Source: Planctomycetaceae bacterium UBA969 | GTDB taxonomy: Bacteria > Planctomycetota > Planctomycetia > Gemmatales > Gemmataceae | Reading direction: 5' to 3' | DNA: 15,361 bases | NCBI GenBank assembly: GCA_002303765.1 | Contig: DBCB01000145.1 | Location: forward strand, 25,025-40,385 | In this document: positions 1-9,548 of the stretch, in pieces | How the letters are laid out: each line of letters opens with the position of its first letter | How positions within the stretch are numbered: position 1 is the first letter of the stretch | Translations under genes and position numbers: made by a program | The notes under the pieces: generated by a model | Seen by the model: the letters and a program-made list of their open reading frames with translations, nothing else | Database searches by the model: none | Told to the model about the DNA's origin: nothing

Positions 1-239
1 TGCACAAATGGATCGTGCTGCCTGAGATAACCCAGACGAAGATTTGGATGGCGAACCACTTCACCATTATCTAATTCCTCTTCACCCAAAAGAATTCGCA
101 ATAATGTGCTTTTTCCTGCGCCATTACGCCCAATGAAACCAACTTTGACATTATCTGAGATGGAAGCATCGGCCTCATCCAGTAAAATTTGTTCCCCGTA
201 ACCTTTGCAAGCACTTTTTATTTGTAACAAAATAGCCAT
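1..239 (-). CDS. ABC-F family ATPase, N-terminal fragment (gene runs off the left edge)
   Basis: Reading the minus strand from ATG at 239 gives 79 uninterrupted codons to the window edge. The product starts MAILLQIKSACKGYGEQILL and contains a Walker A motif GRNGAGKST (about residues 43-51), followed by a Q-loop-like GYLRQHDPF near residue 70. This is the first nucleotide-binding domain of a soluble ABC protein with no membrane segment before it. The spacing and the start at the very beginning of the ATPase domain fit the ABC-F group (Uup/YdiF/EttA type), which act on ribosomes or nucleic acid rather than in transport. The signature motif, second domain and linker lie outside the window, so the subgroup cannot be decided. 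A weak GGGGA sits about 11 nt upstream of the start. It is divergent from the Dabb gene, and a minus-strand promoter candidate lies at 308-337. Confidence 0.82.
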   Translation of the reverse strand, partial: MAILLQIKSACKGYGEQILLDEADASISDNVKVGFIGRNGAGKSTLLRILLGEEELDNGEVVRHPNLRLGYLRQHDPFV

Positions 240-307
240 TTAAATCAGATTCCCCGGCATTAATTACATATTACAGTAAAACCAAGCGCCACAGTTTTTA
301 TCATGCG

Positions 308-337
308 TTTATAGGCATACCGCAGGTTGCGTGGCAA
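308..337 (-). promoter_or_regulatory. Candidate sigma70-type promoter for the ABC-F gene
   Basis: On the minus strand TTGCCA (337-332) and TATAAA (313-308) are separated by 18 nt. Each matches 5 of 6 consensus positions. It points toward the ABC-F start at 239 and would give a leader of about 60 nt. Confidence 0.5.
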
Positions 338-354
338 TGGTTGTAAGCTATAAT
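327..354 (+). promoter_or_regulatory. Candidate promoter toward the Dabb-domain gene; rest of 240-542 featureless
   Basis: A perfect TATAAT (349-354) lies 16 nt after a TTGCGT (327-332) on the plus strand, overlapping the divergent minus-strand promoter. The start would be about 180 nt upstream of the Dabb ATG. A second TTGACT at 465-470 is closer to the gene but has no good -10 at the right distance. Nothing else was recognised in the 300-nt intergenic stretch 240-542. Confidence 0.33.
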
Positions 355-542
355 TATGCTAAAAAGACGATATTTTTCAAACTCAATACCATTAATTTAA
401 AAGCAATTCCATGTTTATTACCGTGATAATGCCCACATAAGGAATTCTTAATGGTTTTGCATTTTTGACTTAAACATGATTTTGTAAATAAGTTACACTG
501 CGTATGCGTGGTTATAATTTAGTTAAAAGAAAAGGAATCTTC

Positions 543-863
543 ATGATGTCTACACAATTAGCCCACATGGTTTTTTTCAAGTTAAAAGATAACAGTGCAG
601 CAGCATCTACCAAATTGGTGAATGAATGTTCCAAATACCTGAAACCGCACGCAGGTATTGCATACTTTTCGGCAGGCACTTTGGCCCGAGAACTTAACCG
701 AGAGGTCAATGATCAAAATTTTGATGTCGCCCTTCATGTGGTGTTCAATGATGTAAAACACCATGATGCTTACCAAGACAGCGACATGCACAACGAATTC
801 ATCGCCAATAATAAAGATAACTGGGAAAAAGTCCGGGTTTTTGATTCCCATGTTAAAGCTTAA
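543..863 (+). CDS. Dabb-domain (stress-responsive alpha/beta-barrel) small protein
   Basis: About 106 residues. The fold signature is typical of the Dabb/ferredoxin-like family: an N-terminal strand HMVFFKLKDNS, a helix with AASTKLVNECSKYL, a central strand FDVALHVVFNDVKHHDAYQDSDMHNEFI, and a final strand VRVFDSHV. Members are small cytoplasmic dimers. Plant relatives are stress-induced and bacterial ones are mostly of unknown function, so no reaction can be assigned. The in-frame ATG at 504 would add 13 residues that do not belong to the domain. The chosen start (543, or the adjacent ATG at 546) is preceded by AAGGAA (532-537) at good spacing. The stop codon lies in the left arm of a terminator hairpin shared with the convergent gene. 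Confidence 0.75.
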   Translation: MMSTQLAHMVFFKLKDNSAAASTKLVNECSKYLKPHAGIAYFSAGTLARELNREVNDQNFDVALHVVFNDVKHHDAYQDSDMHNEFIANNKDNWEKVRVFDSHVKA

Positions 864-890
864 CAGGCTGCCAGGTTAAGCTTTATTTCT
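855..890. terminator. Shared, probably bidirectional terminator between convergent genes
   Basis: AAAGCTTAAC (855-864) and GTTAAGCTTT (875-884) form a perfect 10-bp stem with a 10-nt loop. On the plus strand it runs into the U-rich CTTTATTTCTT. On the minus strand only a short U run follows, so termination is likely stronger for the Dabb gene. The TAA of the Dabb gene (861-863) and the stop of the minus-strand gene (876-878) both lie inside the arms. Confidence 0.65.
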
Positions 891-1259
891 TGCCATCCTA
901 ACTTCGATAAAGGAAATAACGCAAATCACCACAAAGTGAAGCATAAGCAAATTGGTGATCAGTTTGCTTATTGATGCAGCGGGCTTGGGTAGATCGTTCA
1001 TATTTCCTGAGAGAAACTTTGGCAAGTCGGTCAAACCGCCTGAAATAGTTGCGAGAAACCCAAGAATTGCAACCATGGCCGCACCATGCATAACATGTTT
1101 TCGCAATTTCGGATTAAAAGCCAAAAGGCCCAGTACAAGCAAAAGAGTACCAATAAAGGACGGAATCAATGCTGTGAAGTGTTCCTTCCCGGTTGCAACA
1201 AAGCCTACGATTCCAGTGATAATTAAATCCAAGGCGAAAAGGATTGTGATAAAAGGCAT
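876..1259 (-). CDS. Small four-helix integral membrane protein, function unknown
   Basis: The 127-residue product has four hydrophobic segments: about residues 3-23 (ITILFALDLIITGIVGFVA), 31-48 (IPSFIGTLLLVLGLLAF), 56-76 (HVMHGAAMVAILGFLATISGG) and 100-119 (LITNLLMLHFVVICVISFIEV). A basic tail RMARNK follows. A polar loop of about 20 residues (LPKFLSGNMNDLPKPAAS) separates helices 3 and 4. It has no signal peptide cleavage site and no catalytic motif that I recognise. The start is supported by AGGAG 6 nt upstream on the minus strand (about 1266-1270). The gene is convergent with the Dabb gene and divergent from the 6S RNA, whose promoter abuts its leader. A role in membrane organisation or transport is possible but unsupported. 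Confidence 0.72.
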   Translation of the reverse strand: MPFITILFALDLIITGIVGFVATGKEHFTALIPSFIGTLLLVLGLLAFNPKLRKHVMHGAAMVAILGFLATISGGLTDLPKFLSGNMNDLPKPAASISKLITNLLMLHFVVICVISFIEVRMARNKA

Positions 1260-1285
1260 GCGCTGCTCCTAAAATAAAATAACAG

Positions 1286-1314
1286 TTTCGAAAATCTATA
1301 CTATTGTATATAAT
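1286..1314 (+). promoter_or_regulatory. Candidate promoter of the 6S RNA
   Basis: TATAAT (1309-1314) lies 17 nt after TTTCGA (1286-1291, a weak -35 match). A start 6-7 nt downstream falls at about 1320-1321, exactly where the closing stem of the 6S fold begins. The agreement between predicted start and RNA end is the main support. Confidence 0.6.
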
Positions 1315-1319
1315 AATAG

Positions 1320-1500
1320 AGCCTCTGCGGTGTTCGTCACCTAGCTTGCTTTTGGCGAACCGATAAGAGTACCCGATGGGATCCAAAAGGTTTCTGGTGC
1401 ATGTAAGCCCGCCCAAGTAGTGGGATTCGTAAACCAGAACTGAGGATTCCAACGTTAAAATGCGGGTTCTCAAAAGAGCTCAACGGCACAGGTGGAGGCT
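1320..1500 (+). ncRNA. ssrS: 6S RNA (regulator of housekeeping RNA polymerase)
   Basis: About 181 nt, close to the roughly 184 nt of the E. coli RNA. The 5' part reads CTCTGCGGTGTTCG, matching the E. coli start CUCUGAGAUGUUCG. The internal GCGAACCGATAAGAGTACC (1356-1374) resembles the E. coli GAGCCGAUAUUUCAUACC. The fold is a rod with a central bubble. In the closing stem AGCCTC (1320-1325) pairs with GAGGCT (1495-1500), extended by GTG/CAC (1330-1332 with 1487-1489). In the upper arm GGATCC (1379-1384) pairs with GGATTCC (1444-1450) with one bulge, and TTCTGGT (1392-1398) pairs with ACCAGAA (1433-1439). The regions between form the open bubble that in this family mimics promoter DNA and traps the sigma70-type holoenzyme. 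The stem can be extended outward by AT pairs to 1312/1508, and a T-rich run follows. Open reading frames crossing it on both strands are considered spurious. Confidence 0.82.
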
Positions 1501-1582
1501 TTATTATTTTCATTTACAACCAAAATCTATTCTCGCAACCCTCCTAAAACCCCTAAACCTGATTAATTTGACACATTATTGC

Positions 1583-1628
1583 TTCCAGCTGGAACTGGCG
1601 TTGACATTATCAACCGAATACTTAATCT
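1583..1628 (+). promoter_or_regulatory. Palindromic region with a TTGACA promoter candidate upstream of the 1642-1762 fold
   Basis: A perfect 12-bp palindrome TTCCAGCTGGAA (1583-1594) is followed by a second inverted repeat, GTTGA-CATTA-TCAAC (1600-1614), which covers a consensus TTGACA (1601-1606). A weak -10 (TAATCT, 1623-1628) lies 16 nt later and would start transcription near 1635, just before the structured segment. The layout looks like a regulated promoter, but the -10 is poor. Confidence 0.4.
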
Positions 1629-1641
1629 TGGCATTCATACT

Positions 1642-1762
1642 GGTTCAAGTGTTCGTGCTAAAGTCACCTGGGTCATGGATGACCCGCGATAAGCTGGCAG
1701 GGATTAGCTGGAGGTCGAGGGACGACTTAAAGTTTCGCAAGGTTTTTACGAATACTTGAACC
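1642..1762 (+). ncRNA. Candidate structured RNA of unknown class, upstream of metH
   Basis: Positions 1642-1656 pair with 1748-1762 in an unbroken 15-bp stem with a single G-U wobble (1651/1753). The enclosed 90 nt can form a 7-bp hairpin GGGTCATGGATGACCC (1670-1685) and a hairpin GTCG-AGGGA-CGAC (1714-1726). The latter competes with AAGTC (1661-1665)/GACTT (1724-1728). AGCTGG occurs twice (1692-1697 and 1706-1711). After the closing stem comes CTTTCATTTCTC, mildly U-rich on the plus strand, which suggests plus orientation. It could be a free-standing small RNA or part of a long metH leader. I looked for the hallmark motifs of SAM-I, SAH, cobalamin and tetrahydrofolate riboswitches, SRP RNA, tmRNA and RNase P RNA, and saw none. 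Confidence 0.45.
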
Positions 1763-1920
1763 TTTCATTTCTCACATCATAATTTTTTAGTCTACCTCTT
1801 TTATTGTTTGCGGTTTAATTAATAGAGATGCGTTTTTTTATCTACTTCGCTATACTTCCTAGATAAGAGGATGTACTTACTTTGCCTGATTTCAGGCCTT
1901 TAGGAGAATTAAAAAGGCTA

Positions 1921-5605
<3,685 letters not shown>

Positions 5606-5628
<23 letters not shown>

Positions 5629-5714
5629 GTTTTATCAGAGTTTGACAATGATCAACATCGACTTAAGTTATGAAACCGAATAGTTTTATCAGAGTTTGAC
5701 AATGATCAACATCG
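5606..5714 (+). repeat. Tandem duplication of about 55 bp across the metH/moeA junction
   Basis: Copy 1 is 5606-5660 and copy 2 is 5661-5714, directly abutting. They differ at three places: A5612 versus G5667, T5619 versus A5674, and one base deleted in copy 2 (AATAAG versus AATAG). Each unit holds the last codons of metH with a stop, the sequence AGTTTGACA and the first codons of moeA. The native metH end is in copy 1 and the native moeA start is in copy 2. Removing one unit would leave a normal spacer of about 19 nt between the genes. Confidence 0.93.
5648..5683 (+). other. Chimeric 11-codon minigene created by the duplication
   Basis: ATG 5648 carries the same upstream sequence as the real moeA start and encodes MINIDLSYETE followed by TAG. 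The first six residues are those of MoeA (MINIDL). The last five copy the metH tail (NYDTE) in altered form. It ends 18 nt before the moeA ATG. It is probably a by-product, but ribosomes may initiate here and reinitiate at moeA. Confidence 0.4.
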
Positions 5715-6931
5715 ACTTAGCTCTTAAAACCATTCTTGCGCAGATTAATCCTTTGCGATCTGAAATTACGCCCGCTTCTTCCACCATGCTTGGAACCTGC
5801 ATTGCTGAAGATATTTATGCAGACATCGCCAGTCCGCCTTTCGACAAATCTATTGTCGATGGGTTTGCACTAAGAATCTCAGACCTTGAAAAGAACAACT
5901 GGGTATTACCGCTCGGCTGCGAAATCCCTGCCAACTCCAAAGGCCCAATCGAATTACCTTTAGAAACAACCGCCGAAATTATGACAGGTGCGCCTATTCC
6001 TTTTGGTGCGGATGCTGTTATTGCCAAGGAGCAATGCAATCATCTGGGAACCCGCATTCAATTCCAACGCCTGACCTGCAAAAAAGGCATGAACATTCTT
6101 CCGATGGGAAAAGAATACCAGCAGGGCGAATTGCTATTAAAAGCAGGCACAAAAATAACGCCTCAGCGCGCAGGAATTCTTGCAGCTTGTGGCAAAACAT
6201 CGGTCATGGCTCAACCCGCTCCCCGGGTTGCAATAATTTCTACAGGCACTGAATTAGTCGAAGCCAACATGAAGCCCAAAGGTGGGCAAATCAGAAACAG
6301 TAACGGGCCGATGTTGGTGGCACTATCAGGCGTTTCGGGTGCGCTGCCGAAATATTTGGGGATTGCTGGAGATTGCAAAAAGAATCTTCATTCGCTCCTG
6401 AGTGAAGCGGAAAGTTCGGATGCGATCGTATTTTGTGGTGGTGTTTCTGCAGGAAAGTATGATCTCATCTCAGAAATATTGAAGGAATCAGGGGCAAAGA
6501 TTCTTATCCACAAGATTAATCTAAAACCTGGAAAACCCTTTCTTTTCGCAATATCCGCGAAAGGAAAACCAATTTTCGGACTCCCAGGAAATCCATGCAG
6601 CGTTTTCGTCTGCTTCCACCTTTTTGTTGTACCTGCGCTAGCTGCACTCAAGGGCGAAACAAATATAGCACCCAAGATTCTTGTTCTCCCCATTGCTGAT
6701 TCGTTTCATCATGAAAGCGACCGCGACACTTGCTTTCCAGCTAAAATCTTTATTGACCAGTTTCAGGCAAAGGTAAAACCGGGCACATGGTTTGGTTCTG
6801 CAGACCTCAAAGGCCTTTCCGAATGCAATGCTCTTTTACTTTGCAAAGAAGGTATTACAAATCATAAAGCAGGCGATATGATCCAAGTTCTCATTACGGA
6901 ACCCGATTTTTTCAAACTTACTTCTTTATGA
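5702..6931 (+). CDS. moeA: Molybdopterin molybdenumtransferase MoeA
   Basis: Inserts molybdate into adenylylated molybdopterin, the last step of molybdenum cofactor synthesis, in the cytoplasm. The product has 409 residues, normal for the family. Motifs in order are DIASPPFDKSIVDGFAL near 39-55, MTGAPIPFGADAVI from 94, RVAIISTGTELV, GGVSAGKYD (246-254, the MoCF-binding core), LKPGKPF and GLPGNP (293-298). A C-terminal beta domain ends with GDMIQVLI. No key motif is damaged. ATG 5702 is preferred over the TTG two codons upstream: AGAG (5691-5694) is at good spacing and the family begins close to this point. The start lies within the second copy of the 55-bp duplication. The lnt gene follows after 25 nt. 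No molybdoenzyme or other mo-gene is in the window, so its client is unknown. A tungsten-related role is equally possible from sequence. Confidence 0.94.
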   Translation: MINIDLALKTILAQINPLRSEITPASSTMLGTCIAEDIYADIASPPFDKSIVDGFALRISDLEKNNWVLPLGCEIPANSKGPIELPLETTAEIMTGAPIPFGADAVIAKEQCNHLGTRIQFQRLTCKKGMNILPMGKEYQQGELLLKAGTKITPQRAGILAACGKTSVMAQPAPRVAIISTGTELVEANMKPKGGQIRNSNGPMLVALSGVSGALPKYLGIAGDCKKNLHSLLSEAESSDAIVFCGGVSAGKYDLISEILKESGAKILIHKINLKPGKPFLFAISAKGKPIFGLPGNPCSVFVCFHLFVVPALAALKGETNIAPKILVLPIADSFHHESDRDTCFPAKIFIDQFQAKVKPGTWFGSADLKGLSECNALLLCKEGITNHKAGDMIQVLITEPDFFKLTSL

Positions 6932-6956
6932 TCGTTAACCCAAAGCAATCTAAAAT

Positions 6957-8669
6957 ATGACCGCCTCAACCCTACAAAATGCCTTCCTGATACTTAAAGC
7001 CGAGGGCTGGGCTTTAGGGTTTGGATTTCTATCTAGCATACTACTTTACCTTTCTTTTTTTCCAGCAGACCTTGGGTTTCTTGGGTGGATCGCCATGGTG
7101 CCCATGCTTTATGTAATGCGCTCCAACGTACAATTGCGCATTAAATTATTATCTGCATCAGTTTGCGGTTTATGCTTTTTCATTCCAGCCCTGCAGTGGA
7201 TGCGGCTTGCAGACCCAATGATGTATTTCACTTGGATAGGGCTGGCTGTTTACTGCAATTTGTTTTTTGTTTCTGCCCTTTTTCTCATTTTGAAATTCAA
7301 CAAGCTCTCTTTGGTTTTCTCTTTCCCCCTGATTTGGATTGCATTTGAACATTTCCGTGCCACTTTTTTAGGCGGCTTTTCTTGGTATCTCCTCGCACAT
7401 TCCCAACATGATTACCCTTTCATCATTCAAATTTCGGATCTGTTTGGCGCCTATGGCGTTTCTTTTCTCGTTGCTTCGATCAATGGCTTTTTAACTGAAT
7501 CTTTTCTCCCATTAAAAAGTAAAACCCTCAAAGCTAAAGCTGTTTATGTACTGCTATTGATCCTTTTCACATTAACCTACGGGGCATATCGAACTTCCCA
7601 AGGGATTGGGGAAGCAGGCCCTGTTTGTGCTTCGCTTCAAGGCAATGTTGAGCAAAACATTCGCAATGAACAACTTAGTGCCGAAGCCGCAACTAGCCCG
7701 TACCTTCTGCTTTCGGATTCAAGCTTGGCATCAAACCCAGATCTTATCATCTGGCCCGAAACAAGTTATTCGCGCGAATGGTATTCCATATCGCCTGAAA
7801 TGAAACCTGAAAAAATCCCTCCAGACTGGAATCGAATCACGCAAATCCAAAAGACACTTGGAGAAGAAGTTCGAAAACGATGGAACACCTCGGTATTATT
7901 GGGCCTGAACTCTCAGGAACTAACCCCTTCGGGTGTCAAAAGGTATAATTCTGCACTTCTCGTTTCCAATGACGAGAATAAAATTTCACGCTACGACAAA
8001 ATCCACAGAGTTCCATTTGGCGAATTCATCCCCTTCAAAGATGTTTTCCCCTGGCTCAAAAACTTTGCACCGTATGATTTTGAATACAGTATCGTTTCTG
8101 GGGCAGGGTACCCTATCCTCGAATTCCCTATGGGGCCAGAGAAACAAAAATCTGCCAAGTTTGGTACCCTTATCTGTTACGAAGATACCGACCCATCCAT
8201 ACCTCTTGGCTTTTTCAACTCAGGCAACAGCCCCAATTTCTTCATCAATACCTCAAACGATGGCTGGTTTAAAGGCAGCGAAGAGCATGAACAACATCTG
8301 GCAATCTCAAGGTTCAGGGCTATCGAAACTCGCAGGGCTATTATTCGTAGCGTAAACATGGGTATCTCTGCCTTGATCGACAGCAACGGGAAAGTTTTGA
8401 AGCCTGAATCAACCGAAGCCACGAATCAAGCCAACACCTTTATTTGGAAAATCAATTATCCCGGCCCAAAATCTAAGGCACTTGCTGTAACAGATTGGCA
8501 CAAATTTAAAGCCAATCAAGGAATGCTTATTGCGGCAATCCCCATAGATTCACGCTTCAGTCTTTACACCAAAACAGGCGATCTTTTACCCTACGCTTGC
8601 TGGCTTACCTTGTTTTTTATTACCATTTTTACCTCCAAGAAACCCCCTGTTCTAGCACAGGATAACTAA
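6957..8669 (+). CDS. lnt: Apolipoprotein N-acyltransferase
   Basis: An inner-membrane enzyme that adds the third acyl chain to the N-terminal cysteine of lipoproteins. The N-terminal part (about residues 1-215) holds roughly six hydrophobic segments, among them FGFLSSILLYLSFF, LLSASVCGLCFFIPAL, WIGLAVYCNLFFVSALFLIL and VYVLLLILFTLTYG. It is followed by a nitrilase-fold domain with the complete Glu-Lys-Cys triad: E268 in IIWPETSYS, K348 in YDKIHRVPFGEFIPF and C407 in LICYEDTDPS. E268 sits almost at the E. coli position (E267). A last membrane segment, YACWLTLFFITIF, ends the protein. At 570 residues it is longer than E. coli Lnt (512), mainly between the triad residues and at the C-terminus. 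No strong Shine-Dalgarno precedes ATG 6957. Its presence implies triacylated lipoproteins and a two-membrane envelope. The next gene begins 2 nt after its stop. Confidence 0.94.
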   Translation: MTASTLQNAFLILKAEGWALGFGFLSSILLYLSFFPADLGFLGWIAMVPMLYVMRSNVQLRIKLLSASVCGLCFFIPALQWMRLADPMMYFTWIGLAVYCNLFFVSALFLILKFNKLSLVFSFPLIWIAFEHFRATFLGGFSWYLLAHSQHDYPFIIQISDLFGAYGVSFLVASINGFLTESFLPLKSKTLKAKAVYVLLLILFTLTYGAYRTSQGIGEAGPVCASLQGNVEQNIRNEQLSAEAATSPYLLLSDSSLASNPDLIIWPETSYSREWYSISPEMKPEKIPPDWNRITQIQKTLGEEVRKRWNTSVLLGLNSQELTPSGVKRYNSALLVSNDENKISRYDKIHRVPFGEFIPFKDVFPWLKNFAPYDFEYSIVSGAGYPILEFPMGPEKQKSAKFGTLICYEDTDPSIPLGFFNSGNSPNFFINTSNDGWFKGSEEHEQHLAISRFRAIETRRAIIRSVNMGISALIDSNGKVLKPESTEATNQANTFIWKINYPGPKSKALAVTDWHKFKANQGMLIAAIPIDSRFSLYTKTGDLLPYACWLTLFFITIFTSKKPPVLAQDN

Positions 8670-8671
8670 CC

Positions 8672-9442
8672 TTGCTTCAGTTCGTCGAAAACTTCTTTTT
8701 GTTTAAGCCCACAACTGCTGCCAAAGAATGGATTTCTCCCCCGGAAGGTTACGGCATTGAAGAAATCTGGCTTCAGGCAAGCGATGGCAACAAAATCCAC
8801 GCTTGGTGGATTCCTCCTCCTGCAGGGAAACCCAAAAAAGCGGTTTTATACTGCCATGGTAATGGTGGAAATCTCAGCCTTAGGTTCGAAGGCGTTAAGC
8901 GATGGCTTCAACTTCTTGATGTGGGAGTGTTGATTTTTGATTACCCTGGGTATGGTAAAAGCTTAGGTAAGCCTTCCGAGCAAAGTTGCTACGCATCCTC
9001 CAAAGCTTCACTTGATTGGTTGCTTCAACAAGGATTTAAGCCCTGCGATCTTATTTTTTATGGCGGATCCCTTGGCGGCACCATTGCAGCAAATCTTGCA
9101 GCTTCATTCAACCCTGCCTGCACTGTGCTTGTAAGTGCTTTTACCTCCTTTAAGGATATGGCCAAAAAGCTTTATCCCTGGTTGCCTGGAAATTCTTTTC
9201 TTAAAACCAAGCTCGATACTGTTGCCCACATAAAAGCTTCCACTTCACCAGTTTTTGTTGCGCATGGCACTGCAGATAGGCTGGTGCCTTTCGACCACGG
9301 GCAGATTCTGCATGATGCGTCCAATGCCAAAAAGTTCTTTCATGTGATGAAAGATTTAGACCATCATCACAGCCCAAACCCTGCCTTTTACGAGAATTTA
9401 AGGCGGTTCCTCACTCACGAGCTTGGTTTCTACTCCAAATAA
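8672..9442 (+). CDS. Alpha/beta hydrolase (ABHD13/BAAT-like serine hydrolase)
   Basis: The 256-residue product has a complete catalytic set: an oxyanion-hole strand VLYCHGNGGN (58-67), YPGYGKS (91-97), nucleophile S133 in GGSLGG, acid D202 in HGTADRLVPF and a histidine in DLDHHHSP (H231-233). The substrate is unknown. Relatives are esterases, thioesterases or peptidases of the cytoplasm or membrane face. The N-terminal stretch LQFVENFFLF is mildly hydrophobic and could be a short membrane-associating helix, but no cleavable signal peptide is evident. The start is a TTG only 2 nt after the lnt stop, with AGGA (8659-8662) at 9-nt spacing inside the lnt end. This argues for translational coupling with lnt. 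A role in lipid or lipoprotein turnover is suggested only by this coupling. Confidence 0.85.
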   Translation: MLQFVENFFLFKPTTAAKEWISPPEGYGIEEIWLQASDGNKIHAWWIPPPAGKPKKAVLYCHGNGGNLSLRFEGVKRWLQLLDVGVLIFDYPGYGKSLGKPSEQSCYASSKASLDWLLQQGFKPCDLIFYGGSLGGTIAANLAASFNPACTVLVSAFTSFKDMAKKLYPWLPGNSFLKTKLDTVAHIKASTSPVFVAHGTADRLVPFDHGQILHDASNAKKFFHVMKDLDHHHSPNPAFYENLRRFLTHELGFYSK

Positions 9443-9501
9443 GCTGGTTTTGATCATTCATGGCGCAAGTGGACTTGGACGATTTCAAGCCGTTTGCTAC
9501 A

Positions 9502-9529
9502 TTTCTATTCGTTCGGGATAGGATAAAAT
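9502..9529 (+). promoter_or_regulatory. Weak promoter candidate for the secreted-protein gene
   Basis: TAAAAT (9524-9529) lies 16 nt after TTTCTA (9502-9507, 3 of 6 matches), 20 nt before the start codon at 9549. The 106-nt gap after the hydrolase gene leaves room for an independent promoter. No clear terminator was seen in that gap. Confidence 0.3.
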
Positions 9530-9548
9530 ATCTTTATGGAAAATTGCC

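Noticed and set aside
465..495. TTGACT box close to the Dabb gene as its promoter
   Set aside because: No acceptable -10 lies at 16-18 nt; the nearest AT-rich hexamer is at 14 nt.
1114..1473. Open frame of 119 codons on the minus strand
   Set aside because: It overlaps the better-supported membrane protein gene in another frame and covers most of the 6S RNA. Its composition looks non-coding.
1460..1759. Open frame of 99 codons on the plus strand
   Set aside because: It starts inside the 6S RNA and runs through the palindromes and the structured segment. It has no ribosome binding site and no family resemblance.
1642..1762. Possible SAM, SAH or cobalamin riboswitch for metH
   Set aside because: I looked for the conserved cores of these classes and could not find them. 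The segment is kept only as an unassigned RNA candidate.
1790..1860. metH promoter with TATACT (1851-1856)
   Set aside because: The -35 position at 17 nt reads ATGCGT, which matches poorly. It is mentioned only as a possible -10 in the metH entry.
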